A stretch of DNA of 64,000 nucleotides from Sipunculus nudus (taxonomy: Eukaryota; Annelida; Sipuncula; Golfingiida; Sipunculidae). The notes beneath the pieces were generated by a model that was not told the origin of the DNA, made no database searches, and was given only the letters and a program-made list of their open reading frames with translations. The stretch lies in assembly GCA_026874595.1 (NCBI GenBank), contig CM049309.1:8521076-8585075 (forward strand), read 5' to 3'. This document shows, one piece after another, positions 1 to 11,962 of the stretch (position 1 is the stretch's first letter; each line of letters begins with the position of its first letter). A program made the position numbers and the translations under genes.

Positions 1-840
1 AGTCTCAGCTGTGTGTGTGTGTCCTAACTTTCTCAAGAAAGTTTGCTTTTATCATTATTTGAAAGATGATTGAATTTAAACGAGATATTTGATATCGTGA
101 TTGATATCTACCTTTAATAAATTAGAAAAGGAAAAGATGCCGTATATTTACTCACGTTAAAAAAGAAATAGCAAGTTGGATTTTTTCTCCAGCATTGAAT
201 GGCTCAATGTATATAGCGCATATAATCCAATTTTTAACAATTTCGTTACGTTTGTTGTCGATTGTTGCAACTCGTCCCCATCAAAGTCATGGCATGTTGG
301 CTTGGGGAATAATGCGATGCTGAAACTCAGTATTATCTTCTCAATATGAAAACAAGGGACTGCCGGCCACCGTTTGTCACTATACTTTTTATTTTAATTG
401 TTCGGCAAGGGTCAATTGGTTTATAACGTTCATGTCTAAATTAGTGAAAAAAACGATCAACCGTTTCTGATTGTTTTACACGAGTTAAGGCGGCCTCCCA
501 TCTGACCGATCTTTCTTTGCTCGCTGGCTTATTTGATCGGCCGTAAAAATCTTCTGGTAATGTTGGAGTCTCTCCGGGCCGGCGCACGTCCGCACACCTA
601 CAGATTTAGCGTGCACATCACTAGATTTTCTCGGACATTTTGGTCAATCTGGTATCGTCTGTTGGACAGCTATCATCGTCATAAATAATGTAAGAAGGAA
701 TATAGAAGGAAATCGGCCGTTTCTGGTTCCGTCAGCAAATTATCTTTTTGGTAAGGTAAAAATCGGCCATAAATACGTTGCTATTGTAAAAGAGTTTTCT
801 GGCTATGTCTTCGATCAGGTTTAAGAGAAAAAATATAGAA
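1..840. other. Intergenic, nothing recognised
   Basis: No open reading frame of interest, RNA gene or clear repeat was found here. The sequence is AT-rich and reads as unique or decayed intergenic DNA up to the first repeat element at about 841. Confidence 0.5.
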
Positions 841-2907
841 CAAGTGACCCATAGGTCATGATGCTAAGCAGACTAAGAAGACATTACAAAACGAATTTTA
901 TCATCTGAATGCCAAATTTGTAGGTGGTATCCTCATTCAACTGCAGCTTAGCTCTTAGGAAATGGGTAACACAGACCTAATTTTAGGTTTCTTGGGAGAT
1001 TTTTCATGGACCTCCCTGGATGTCAAGTAAGAAGATATCGGAGGTAATGGTTATGATTTGAGCCCTGTTAACAGACAACCACATATTTAAAGGTCTCAAA
1101 AATAGGGGAAAATGTGTAAAATTAAAAAAAATACAGATGGCACAACCAGTGTGAAGGAACTGATAAACACTCCATGATCAATGTGCATGCAAAGAATCAT
1201 GTTCATGATTGCATTAGTTGTTCAGATACTGGAACATTTGTTACAAATTTTTAATTATTCGTGGGTGGGGGGTCATCTAAACCAGAAAGCTTGTAGGATA
1301 TGGGTAACTGAGACCTAATTTTAGGGGTTTCCAAGGAGACTGTTAATGGGCCTCCCTACATGTCAAGAAAGAAGATTCCAGGTCCAGTTGTTACGATTAG
1401 TGTCCTGTAAATTGATGACCACATCTTTACAGGTCTGAAAAATAGAAAAAAAAATCGTAAAAAAAAAAAAAAAAATACAGGTGGGGCCACTAGTCTGCAA
1501 AAACTGATGAAACATCCAATGATCAATATCCATGCAAAAAATCCTGGTGATAAATGCTACCGTTTTTGTGATACTTGAGCTTTTGTGTCAAATTTTCCAT
1601 TATTCTGCGGGATACTTCGTAGCCCCATAGCTTAAAGGATATGGGTTACTGAGACCTAATTTCATGTTTGGAGGGAAGCCTTTTCATGGGCCTCCCTGCA
1701 TGTCAAGATAAAAGATTCTAGGTTCAGTCATTACGATTTGCGCCCTGTTTACAGATGACTGCGTATTTTAAGGTCTCAAAAATAGAGAAAAATATCATAA
1801 AAATTCGAAAAATACAGGTGGCGCCACCAGTCTGCAAAAACTGATGAAACACCCTATGATCAATATCCGTGAAAAAAATCATGGTGATCAATCCATTAGT
1901 TGTTACGATATTTTCCATTATTCTGGGGGGGGGGGGTGGTACTTCGGAATTCCTATAGCTCAGAGGTTATAGGTAACAGAGACCTGATTTCTTGTTTCCA
2001 AGGAGATTTTTCATGGATCTCCCTAGATGTGAAGTTAGAAGATTCCAGAACCAGCGGTTACGATTTGTGCTTGCTGCAGTCTTGCAGCGCTGACATATAT
2101 AGTAAACAATACAAGCGCTGCAGCCTCTGGCGGGGAGAGTCTATACTATCTAAGTTTGTACGGATCCGTACAGACCCTCAGACACGTATATGCCTTGTGA
2201 AGCGTGAGGACACCAAACAAACCCCACATATTATAATTGTTACAGATGCTTAGACTCCGTTGGGACCAAAACTTTTGCTGGATGATCAGCATTAATAAAG
2301 TATGGGCACTTACTCTGGATGAAGTCAGATATTGCTTCGTCTCCGTCTGGCCGATGGCGCTTTCCGGTTGGAACAACCAATAGGAAATTAGCATCATTGA
2401 CAACAAGCGATGTATAATGGGAAGGATGCTTATGAAAATATGGTCTATCCTAGTGCACCTCACTTGCATTCCTGGGAAAGCCCCCCTGAATTCATCTTTT
2501 GCATAGATTGCCCACCTAATATGCATGGGATTCCTTTTCCGGCGGTGTCCAGTTGGCATGCAACAACTGAACCCCGGCAGTTCAAAGGATAAATAAAACA
2601 TTTACAGGCGCACATAAAGGTGATATATCGATTTAATTTGATACATAAAAAGTTTATTTCTATATATAAATACAAGATTGTTTCTCTATCGCACAACAAG
2701 CAGTGGTAATTCATGTTACAGGTCCTTCCATGAACGGCAGGGTGAACTCTCACCGCCAGACGGTCGGACTCCATATCACAGATAAATGGAGTCCGTACGT
2801 GGCGGACTAGATTTGTGCCTGGTTAACGGACATACAGTCGGACGGACGGACGACGGACAAAGAGTGATCGCTGTAGCTCAGATGACTTACAGTCAGCTGA
2901 GCTAAAA
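841..2907 (+). mobile_element. HINE-1 copy (337-bp tandem-core, Helitron-like), interrupted
   Basis: The copy opens with a degenerate form of the left end seen at 13633 (AAGTGACCCATGGGTCATG). It then carries about four diverged core units of ~335 bp. Recurring landmarks are CAGGTGGC..ACCAGTCTGCA, GATCAATATCCATGCAAA, GGATATGGGTAACAGAGACC and ACGATTTGTGCCCTGTT. It closes at 2850-2907 with a hairpin of two 13-base arms, AGCTCAGATGACT and AGTCAGCTGAGCT, followed by AAAAAA. A foreign ~740-bp segment (2071-2809) interrupts the right arm. No transposase is present, so the element is non-autonomous. The architecture (arm, central tandem repeats, subterminal inverted repeats, 3' hairpin) is that of HINE/DINE-1/pearl-type elements. 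The family name is my own label. Confidence 0.7.
2071..2809. mobile_element. Unidentified insertion inside HINE-1
   Basis: In the intact copy at 16.1 kb the right arm reads continuously GATTTGTGCTTGGTTAA. Here the nine bases GATTTGTGC occur both at 2062-2070 and at 2810-2818, with about 740 unrelated bases between. This looks like an insertion with a target-site duplication. I see no terminal inverted repeats. Short overlapping reading frames on both strands inside it resemble no protein I know. The class is unknown; a 9-bp duplication would not fit a Helitron or Tc1-type insertion. Confidence 0.4.
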
Positions 2908-2980
2908 AATGACACGACGGACAGACGGACAAAGTACTATCCCGATAGCACATATTACTTACAGGCAGCTGACCTAAAAA
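2908..2980 (+). repeat. Second, tandem copy of the HINE-1 3' end
   Basis: Directly after the hairpin end, the stretch GACGGACAGACGGACAAAG ... CAGGCAGCTGACCTAAAAA repeats the GGAC-rich linker and CAGCTGA(G/C)CTAAAA terminus of HINE-1 in diverged form. The element therefore appears to have two successive 3' termini. Confidence 0.45.
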
Positions 2981-4576
2981 CGGACGGACGGACACTGCGC
3001 CACATTTATGCTAAATACGGACAATGGCGTCTAGTGACTTTCGGTTAAAAAAACAGGGGCTGTTGATAATCAATTTAAAATATAGAAACATAGAAACATT
3101 TCAACTTCTCATTGCAAGCTAGTTACTAACCAGATTTGAAGCTATTTCCATAAATCTTTACACTGGAGTAGAGCGTGCTTTTCGGTAGGCCTATCTATAT
3201 GAATTCTGTAGAACACTGATTGCCTGTCACTATTGTAGTTTGGTGACTGAAGTAAGCCAGTTGCGGTCTAACTGATGTTACGTCAGAGCAGACGAGAACT
3301 TAAAACTACATTGTGAGAATTAGATCAGGTTCTACATCATTCCATTCCTAAGAAATCGACCTTTACTTAGTTAAGTTGGCGTTAGATGAAATAAATCAGG
3401 TTATTAAATTACAAAGATTTCAGATTGCATTTTTAAATCACAATTTTTAAAAGATATAACCCTGGTTTCATTGTTTTTAAAATGTTAAATTCTCCCTACT
3501 GCATACAAAGCTACCATAATGCAGGTGTGCATGTGAAATAGACATGCACAGCAGCCATGCATGGTAACAGGACGGACATGCCCGAAGAAAAATGTTGCTC
3601 TAAGGCCACGCCTAAAAAAAATTAAAAATAAAATTCCACGCATTTTGAGACCAAAAGATGGAGCGACTAGGCCAAAAAAATAAAAGGTATGGTTCTCAGG
3701 CACCGCCCGCATCAATTTTAAACCCCCGCATCAAAAATTTTTATTTTGATTTTTAATAGAAACTTACCAATTATGAGCTGCAACCGCTCGGACATTTCTT
3801 TCAAGAAGATAAAATCATAAAAATTCCTTTGTTATGTAGTGCTTTAACTTGTTTAGCAAAATAAAACTGTTATTATCATTTGACATTTTTATCGAAACAT
3901 ACCCAAAAAAAATAAATATAAAAAACCCGCCCGCCCGCATTGATTTCTGAAAAAAAGTGCCTGACAACCATACCATTTTTTTTTATTTTGGCCCTAGGCG
4001 ATTTTTTTTTCTTGCAACTTAAGGAGGATCTAAATTTTTAAATATAATATAAATTTAATAATTTAATATATTTTTTTTTAATATGGATTTTTTGTCATCA
4101 TTTTTGATACAACTTTATTCGCCAGTTTATATAAAACAATGCAATGAACTAGAGAGACTTTAATTTACTTTGTGACATTTTCATTAAGAAAATATTTGTT
4201 TTGAGTATATTCATAACGAGGCGATTTCTTTGATCGGACTGAGGTAAGGGCATCATTTAGCAACAATGTTACCTTGGAATTAGTGATTATTTGTCCACCA
4301 ATAATCCACGTATGACTGTTTCCCATAACAAGACTGCGAGACCAAAGGCCCAATCTTGCACATGCGCATCCACTTCCAGACAAGGACTAGAAACATACAC
4401 AGTGCATATTGCCTTCTTCCACCTATGAACAGGAGAAAGCAAACTGGTTTAGAACGAAATATTGGCAAATACCATGCACATTTTAAGAAGAGAACACAAG
4501 TTTTCATGTTTACTTAACATACCTGGTATTTTTATGCCCCTTTCACCAGGTGATTACAAAAAATATATATATATAA
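2981..4576. other. Intergenic with a foldback element
   Basis: No gene is recognised. The only structure I can support is the inverted repeat at 3665-4000. Short reading frames at 4165-4644 overlap on both strands and show no family features. Confidence 0.45.
3665..4000. repeat. Foldback / MITE-like inverted repeat
   Basis: The left arm at about 3665-3715 reads GACTAGGCCAAAAAAATAAA, then AGGTATGGTTCTCAGGCAC, then CGCCCGCATCAAT. The right arm at about 3945-4000 is its imperfect reverse complement: ATTGATTTCTG, GTGCCTGACAACCATACC, then ATTTTGGCCCTAGGCG. Arms of ~55 bp enclose a ~230-bp centre. No coding capacity is visible. Confidence 0.55.
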
Positions 4577-5997
4577 ATCGAATACGGGTAGTCGACAAGC
4601 GACTACGTGTATCCGCCGAAATCAGAGTGGGACGGATGAAGTGAGGCATGGATTGAGTGGCAAGGTGAAATAGAGTGAGGTGTGTTGCATATTAGCATGG
4701 ATGTCTGCAGCCAAAATGTGTATGTAGGTGGCGCCACGTGCCACAAGTGTATAGATATGCAAAATTGTAGTTAGATAAGTCAAACCACTACTTGTATATG
4801 GGTGATTTTATCCCACAGCAGACAAACAGAAGGAATATGTCCAAAAATGGTTGTAGGTGGCGCCACCAATTTTGTGTATGATAATGAGCTTTGTGAGATC
4901 TATACACATGCAAAATGTCAGGAGGATACATCAAACCAGTCTTGAGATATAAGCCTGAATGTCTGCAGCCTGAACGTGAATGTAGATGGCACCACCTGTC
5001 ATAAAATCAAGAAAGCTATCCACAATGTATAAACATGCATTATTTTAGACAGATAAGTGAAACCACTGCCGAGATATGAGTAATTTTATCCCTCGGCAGA
5101 CAAACACACGGACACTGTACAACAATGGTTGCAGGTGGCGCCACTATTTTTGCGTATGATAAAGAGCTATGTGAGATCTATAAACATGCAAAATGTCAGG
5201 AGGATACATCAAACCAGTCCTGAGATATAAGCCTGGATGTCTGCAGCGTACATATAAATGAAGGTGGCGCCACCTGCCACAAATCTAGAAAGCTATTCAA
5301 GATGTATAAACTTGCAAAGTTTTAGGCAGAAAATCAAACCACTGCCGAGATATGAGTGATTTTATTCCACAGCAGACAAACAGAAGGACGATGTCCAAAA
5401 ATGGTTGCAGGTGGCGCCACCAATTTTGTGTATGATAATGAGCTTTGTGAGATCTATACACATGCAAAATGTCAAGAGGATACATCAAACCAGTCTTCAG
5501 ATATAAGCCTGTATGTCTGCAGCGTGAACGTGAATGTAGATGGCACCACCTGTCATAAAATCAAGAAAGCTATCCAGGAAGTATACACATGCAAAATTTC
5601 AGGTGGATAAGTCCAACCAATGCAGAGATATGAGTAATTTTATCCCGAGGCAGATGAACAGATGGACACTGTGCAAAAACGGTTGCAGGTGGCGCGACCA
5701 TTTTAGTGAATGATATAAAGCTATCCAGGTGCTACATTTGTGCAAAATTTTTAGCCTGATTGGTCAAACGGGTCCGAAGATATGTGGAATAATGTGTCAA
5801 AACAGACGCACAGATGGACGCTCTGGAGAGAGGAAAGGTCAGAGGTCAACGCAAAATATTTTGGCACCAGTTTACGTGTGACCGATAATGGTGTAAAGTT
5901 TCGGGAAAATCTGTCCAGTGGTCTCAGAGTCCTATTCCGGAAACGAACGCGGCGGCGGTGGCGGCAAATAGTATCCGCAAAACCTTGTTTTGGCGGA
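4577..5997 (-). mobile_element. HINE-2 copy (280-bp tandem-core, Helitron-like)
   Basis: Read on the minus strand, this element begins at 5997 with TCCGCCAAAAC, pairing with GTTTTGCGGATA. It continues through about three ~277-bp units, with GGTGGCGCCAC-type palindromes near 4730, 4856, 5135, 5263, 5410 and 5686. It ends near 4577 with GGCGGATACACGTAGTCGC, then TTGTCGACTACCCGTATTCGA. The 3' hairpin (stem GTAGTCG/CGACTAC) lies about 11 bases from the terminus, as in Helitrons. The terminal CTAG of the better copies at 50490 and 56359 is here changed to CGAT. There is no transposase. Confidence 0.75.
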
Positions 5998-6229
5998 TAT
6001 AAATAGAACCTAATTTAGAAATTTGTACATTTCATTTTGTGATATTATTTGGATGTGATCATACATTACAATATTCATACCTCATATATTATAATTCATA
6101 TATTCATGAAAAAAATATTTTAATCAGGGTGCATGTTATGGTAATTACAATGCGATTTAACCGGTCACAACTCGCCCTTCCGCCAGAGGTCGTTTCTACT
6201 TGAAACCAACTTCTTCCTGAATGTACTGT

Positions 6230-6425
6230 AGGACGGCTGGGACTATTTGTCTCAAATATCAACCTTTAAAATTTTGATTTGTTACAGCCCAAGAAAATAT
6301 CTTATGTTTTCATTTCACATGCGCATGCTTACATAATATTACTAACTTGTTCCGTGAAGTCCTTTACACGAAACAACCATGTCTATGTAATTTGCCTTGC
6401 AACAATTTTAATCCAATTTATTTGA
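6230..6425 (+). repeat. Dispersed repeat, copy 1 (second copy near 37.7-37.9 kb)
   Basis: Shared blocks with 37720-37915 include CATTTCACATGCGCATG, CGTGAAGTCCTT and TGTAATTTGCCTTG in the same order and spacing. The two copies are clearly homologous but diverged. The class of the repeat is not known. Confidence 0.55.
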
Positions 6426-9394
6426 ACGGACAACATGCAGGCATTACCCTATTCACTATAGTTTAACCTACGCCGCTCGTGTATTTAGAAGCACCGGTGC
6501 ATTGTGGGTGGCAGAATTGGACTCCCACAAACTCTAAACAGCAAAGTCGTACTCTTGTGCGTCTGCGCGGTGTTGTCACACCTCGGTTGTGGGGATTCTT
6601 ACCCTGTAATTATATATTAAGCGACTAACTCTGTCGAATGCAAGATTTCAACTTTTTATATTTTTATCTTTTCTGATATCCATTCACTTTTAATCAGAAA
6701 TAAATAGTAAACTCAAGGTCATGGGTTTAAACACTCTTTGGTAATGTATTATAGCAGCAGGCAGTGATTCAGTTTATTTTCGTCAGTAATAAATGATAAA
6801 AGGGAGCAATAATAGTATAGTAGGCCTAGTAATAATACCAAAATCACTGAAGTAACAGATTGATAGTATAGAGCTTGACTTAACCAGTCCATGGACCATT
6901 CAAATGTGTGGAGAGTTAGTGCAATTCATTATCAACACTGACAAGGCCCAGGTTGACGATTACCTCCCGTCATCCTTTAAGCAACAGGTGAAGCTTTCAG
7001 TATTGGAAACGATGTTACATGTGCTTATATGTTAGTATACCGTACACATACAATATGAACCTGAATATATGAAATATGATTCCAAAGCGGTGCTTGGCTC
7101 AATAACGATTAAACTACTTTTCTTTCATTTTATAATAGCATTCTTGTGTGTGTGCGTGCGCGTGTGCAGAGGCGAATTAAGGGGTCCCCGATACTCGCCA
7201 ATGAGCAGTATTTGCTCGGATAGGCTATGCAGCTTGAAAATTAGGTGAAGGTAACAAAAGAAAATTTAGTGCAGATATGTTATTTGTGACTATTACTCCG
7301 ACCATAGTGACCAAAGGTCAGTTATTGAAAACCAGTCCTACTGATGAGCAAACGCAAAGAGCAATAGGCAGCTCGATGATTTAAAAAATAGGACTACTAG
7401 TCACATGAGATTACCGGTACCTTGATGAAACTTGCTTTTGGAAGTAGGGTGGAGGTATAAAATATCAGGTGCAAATATGTCACCCTGACTAATGAACCAA
7501 ATATCTTTTTTTTTTTTTAATCAACCAAATTGGATATCGAGCACAGACAGGGACAGAAGTGGACCATTATGGAGAATCGGCCGTGGAAATAAGTTCAAGG
7601 TAAAAAAAAACATAACCTGTAAATCATTCCACTATGACTAATATTGTGCCCATGCAAAGACCGGTTTTGAGAATCTTCATATTGAAAGAAAGAAAGAAAA
7701 GCAAGCAAAACTTATAATCAACAATTTTGGCCCAAATATTGAAATAAAAATAAATTCATCATTGATTAACCCCTATTAGCCTCAACCCCCTATGGCGGCG
7801 GCTTAAACCATTAAAATCGCGCGTTTTGGTGTGTGAGCCTGGGGCATGGGTACTGGGGAGAGGAAAAATGATAGCATGTTAAAAATTAATAATTGATACT
7901 CCAGTCCCCCTGCCTTGTCAATAGACCTTCATTTCAATTACTAATTGGTGAGAATAAATTAAGGTAAGGTATGTACTTTTGGTCACGTGTTCTTTGATCA
8001 TTCTTGTACCGTATAGCAGTACCTTGTTGAAAAAAGAATTTGACGAGAGATAATCCTCCAATCAATGATATCGACAAAAATAAAAATGGGCCATTACACA
8101 CTCCAGTGGTATTGTCAATAGCACATTCGTCCGTTAGCATTTTTGTATCGGATGGGAATGTGCAAATGAAGCTACTGCTTAAAATGAACCTTAAAATCTA
8201 ACAACATCTACCATATGCAATATTTGTTCCGTTTTTAACTCGGCATATTGATGAAATCTTCTAGTTGACTGTTGAATGTCTGACTGCATGGACACAAGCA
8301 TATCTCGCGTGCACCGGGTACTCGGCGATCGCCCGCAGCAATTGACCTTTTACAATAGAGATAGATTTACACTTTCGTAACCTCATAGACAAATGATAAA
8401 ATTATCGGCTGTTTACCAAGGTATTAATGCAATATGATGCATGGGCGTTACAATGCGTTCCCACGTATGGCTTGTGTCTCTATTCAAGTACGACTTACCA
8501 GCCTACTAAATTGTGTTTTCGCGGCTAGGCAAAAGAAGATGAATGCTACGTCAGAGTCTAAAGTTATGAGGAAACTTTCCGAATAAAATCCACAACTTTA
8601 TAAAACTTTCAAAGATACGCTAGTGCTGTCCGTGGCCACTCAAACATTTCTTCCTGGGGTAAATCCTGCAGTAAAGCCGCAAGCACAATACCTACATTTT
8701 GCTAATTTACCAACTTATATACCTACATGATACAATTTCTCTGCATGACTCGTATAACATTTTCTCTACACTCACTCATGTATATAGGAAATAAACTTTT
8801 TCGTAGACTGAATAATTGCCTGAATAAGTGAGTAGGAAGTATGATTGACCTTGGTCTAGAAACGTATATGAACAAGTGGAATTCCTTAGGATAGAACTTT
8901 TTACCATCCTTATTGTTCAATCAATATCAGTAACCATTCAACACAACTCGTTCACAATTTTGCTCGATTAGATATAAAAAAGTTCATGATTGTATAATCC
9001 TGTTAAACATAAAACCAGCGAACATCATGTGAGGCAATATATTAATCGAGAATCAGTGCTGCATTTTTTATACTACACCCAGACATTAAACATATTCTAG
9101 AGGTTTAAGTTACCAGCATTGCAAAAAAAAATCAGATACTTGAATTAAACTCATTTAACCCAATACAATTAATTCAAATAAAATAAAAACATAATCATTT
9201 CGGTGTCAGTGGTCCAATCTTAATACAAAATCATACAGCTTTATATATTACGCGATAAAGCTATCAGGCCAAAAGTAAAAGTTGAATGTTGAAACCTTGC
9301 AGTTGACGGTTTTGGGAAAAAAAGGATTAATGACTAAATAACTTAACTGATAATGCATACTCTTTTCCAAACATGATATGTTACTAATAATGAA

Positions 9395-9510
9395 AAAATA
9401 AAAATAATAATGATTATAATGATAATGATAATAATAGTAATTATTATTATTATTTTTATTATTATCATTATTATAATTATGATTATTATTATTATTATTA
9501 TAGAAGAAAT
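9395..9510. repeat. ATT/AAT microsatellite with inverted halves
   Basis: A run of AATAATGAT-type triplets turns into ATTATT triplets, so the tract can fold on itself. It produces the spurious Ile-rich reading frame at 9410-9685. Confidence 0.8.
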
Positions 9511-10316
9511 GTATTTATTGATCAGTCATGGGATATTTTATCAATATGCAGTGACATGCACCACAGTAATAATAAATATGCATCTGTGGATTTGGTCTGT
9601 GTCTTGCCACACCAGAAATGCTAGTGTATACATGATAATGTACATAGGTGGCTTGCAGACCCCAAATCCAGCCTCGGCAGTGTGAAACACCTGGGTATGT
9701 TCTTGTCCTGTAACATGACTGAGACACATACTTGAGTGTGTACTTCGAATCTCCCTTTAGTCCTCCATCATTGTACACATAAACGGAGGACCCGTGTATG
9801 GGAGTTAGCACTATATAAGTAACAAGATAACACGTTAGCCATGTCAAGCATTCTGGGTTATTATCATAAATAGGCCTACTGCGTTATATGAAGATGTCAT
9901 TTAGCCATCAAAATGTCACATACCATTTGATCTTTCCATCGCAGTAAATTATACAGTCTGAACGGTCCAAATTTTCAGGTTTTACATTTCATTATGCGCG
10001 ACTCTGGTTGGGGGTCGCGCTGCAGATACATTCCCTTATGCAGCGTGCATGACTGAGTCGGGGCCCGTCTCAGTCATGGTACAGGACAAAAGCGGCAGGA
10101 GGTTGTGCGTCTTCCTTTTGCCCATGAGCCAGACGTAGTCACAGGTCCTGATGGTGAGTTCGTAATGTTTTGCTCGGCGTCGAACAGAAATCCTCCTTTG
10201 TGTAACTGCACCGACGGCTCCACCTCACCTGGTTGTACCACTGATGACACTGAATTTCTCATTCTGATGAGTTACGTGAAGTTGCCAGAGGGGCCCTGGT
10301 CTGCAGCAGTACTAGC

Positions 10317-10633
10317 AGGGGCGTCAATATAGGAGGGATGGGGGGTATATATACCCCCCACTTTTTGGCAAGGGGGGGGGGATGGTCAATGTGATCATCC
10401 CCCTCCCCCACTTTTCAGAGAATAATATTATAATATTGCAAATGAAATATATTTAAAATAAAATTGAAGACTTTGGATCTATTTATTAAAAAATGTTATA
10501 TCTAAACCTTGCTTAGAATTCACAAAATAACTTAATTTTGAAACATTTTAATTATTTGAAATATAATTAAGTATATATATAATATATATATATATATACA
10601 TATTTGAATATGCCACTCAGAGACACTGAAAAA

Positions 10634-10699
<66 letters not shown>

Positions 10700-10741
10700 A
10701 AGTCATCCCCCCCCCACCCTGGAAGAAAAATTGATGCCACT
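10317..10741. mobile_element. Probable MITE inserted in the pseudogene
   Basis: Coding homology stops at CAGGGGCGTCAATATAGG, a hAT-MITE-like terminus. The insert contains poly(G)/poly(C) runs and an (AT)n tract at about 10638-10697. It ends near 10741 with ATTGATGCCAC, an imperfect inverted match to the left end. Boundaries are approximate and the superfamily is a guess. Confidence 0.4.
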
Positions 10742-10790
10742 TAGTACTAGTGCTACCACCGCCAGAGGATACCAACTTTGCCCCTGTTTT

Positions 10791-10922
10791 CTTGAAAAAC
10801 GCAAGCCTTATTGGGTTCTCTCGCAACTGGACAACGTAAACGATTAACATTCTGCTATCTTGAAAAACACAAGCCTTATTGGGTTTCTTTCGCAACTGGA
10901 CAACGTAAACGATTCACATTTT
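10791..10922 (+). repeat. 68-bp direct repeat, two copies
   Basis: CTTGAAAAACGCAAGCC ... CAACTGGACAACGTAAACGA occurs at 10791 and again, with few changes, at 10859. It lies between the MITE-like insert and the point where pseudogene homology resumes. Confidence 0.7.
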
Positions 10923-11314
10923 TAATTGATAACTGCAGGTATTTTGAAAGATCCAGGTACTTATAGGGAATCAACGGAGTCTGGCTACACATTCCAAAAA
11001 CGGGAACGGAGGAACCATTCATGTATAGGGACGGTAAAGGTCATTTCCACGCCAACTTCCATAACAAGTTCCCAGATAAAACAGCCGAGAGTGCCGATGG
11101 CCACGCCTACAGTCTGGACGGGAAGACGGGATTCACAGTGGAAGGGCCTTTTGAAGCGTTTTCCACATCACAGATGGATCCAGCCTCCACAGAAAAACCA
11201 CATCTTTTGTTTGCAGCCGACAGAATCCCGCCTCTTGCGTTAACTAATGGCGTCTAGTACAGATATTTAGTGTTTGAGGGTATATGCACGCTTCTTCAGC
11301 CTGTAACCACGTAA

Positions 11315-11906
11315 TTTAGATGAAGCCTTAAATATTCAGCATAGAACATTAACTACATATGTGTTCCGAAAATGACCATATATAACGGGGGTTTATTCAT
11401 TCCATATGAATATATTTACAAGTTTATCTTATGCATGTAGTGATGCCTGTGAGCTAAACGAGATTCAGCTGAATAAATATACAAAAAAAATGGAGGTTCG
11501 AATTGTTCATCTCATAGAAGAGTATATATATGAGAGAGAGAGAGAGAGATGGGGGGGGGGGGGGGGCAGCATCATATCTCCAGACCACATTATCCGCTGA
11601 AGTTACACATATAAGTGATATGCCCATTGATCATTTATAAGACATATTGACCGTATATGGTAAAATTACACTCGTAACACAGGTATGCCAGTAAAACGCG
11701 TGCAATGTGATCGATCATACCATATATGAGCGATCTGCTCTGGTAGTCATATGCTTTGATTTTGATAGTCAATTGGTGATCCGTCATGTGATCAGGTAAT
11801 ATGAACTCACATTGTGATAACGTGTGACATTCACTGATACTAGTGTACAAACACAATTAATCATGAAACTTTGATAGCACCTTGTTCATTGTTATGGAAA
11901 ACAAGA
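11315..11906. other. Spacer between pseudogene and first intact gene
   Basis: No gene is seen. A (GA)n tract at about 11530-11550 runs straight into a poly(G) run at about 11552-11567. The last few hundred bases are the presumed upstream region of the gene at 11963. Confidence 0.5.
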
Positions 11907-11912
11907 TATAAG
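11907..11912 (+). promoter_or_regulatory. TATA-like box of the gene at 11963
   Basis: TATAAG within AGATATAAGCACC lies 56 bases before the ATG. A similar AGATATAATAAAG lies 66 bases before the ATG of the paralogue at 17792. The matching position in two diverged paralogues supports a core promoter and a short 5' leader. The transcription start itself is not visible. Confidence 0.45.
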
Positions 11913-11962
11913 CACCCTACGCTCAATTGGAAGCCCATAGTGATGTATAGCACGATTTAAGA

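Larger units (their letters stand above)
5998..10078. other. Intergenic, no gene recognised
   Basis: About 4 kb of AT-rich sequence without a credible gene. It contains a dispersed-repeat copy (about 6230-6425) and an ATT-rich microsatellite (about 9395-9510). All reading frames are short and unsupported. Confidence 0.5.
10079..11314 (+). pseudogene. Decayed paralogue of the PAN-EGF-propeller genes
   Basis: Positions 10079-10316 encode the equivalent of residues ~218-295 of the intact neighbour at 11963, including FAHEPDVV, GEFVMF and DGSTSPGC. Coding homology resumes at 10936 at the equivalent of residue ~339 (KDPGTY). It continues through FMYRDGKGHFHANFHNKFPD and GHAYSLDGK to a recognisable C-terminal LLQPVTT stop at 11314. 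The N-terminal ~217 residues (signal peptide, PAN and EGF modules) are missing. About 43 codons are replaced by ~600 bp of inserted DNA. There is a frameshift before FMYRDG, a premature stop near 11256 and loss of the GAQYGG segment. It lies upstream of two intact copies in the same orientation, so it is a dead member of a tandem array. Confidence 0.85.

Noticed and set aside
9410-9685. Isoleucine-rich 91-residue frame as a membrane peptide
   Set aside because: It is a translation of the ATT microsatellite.
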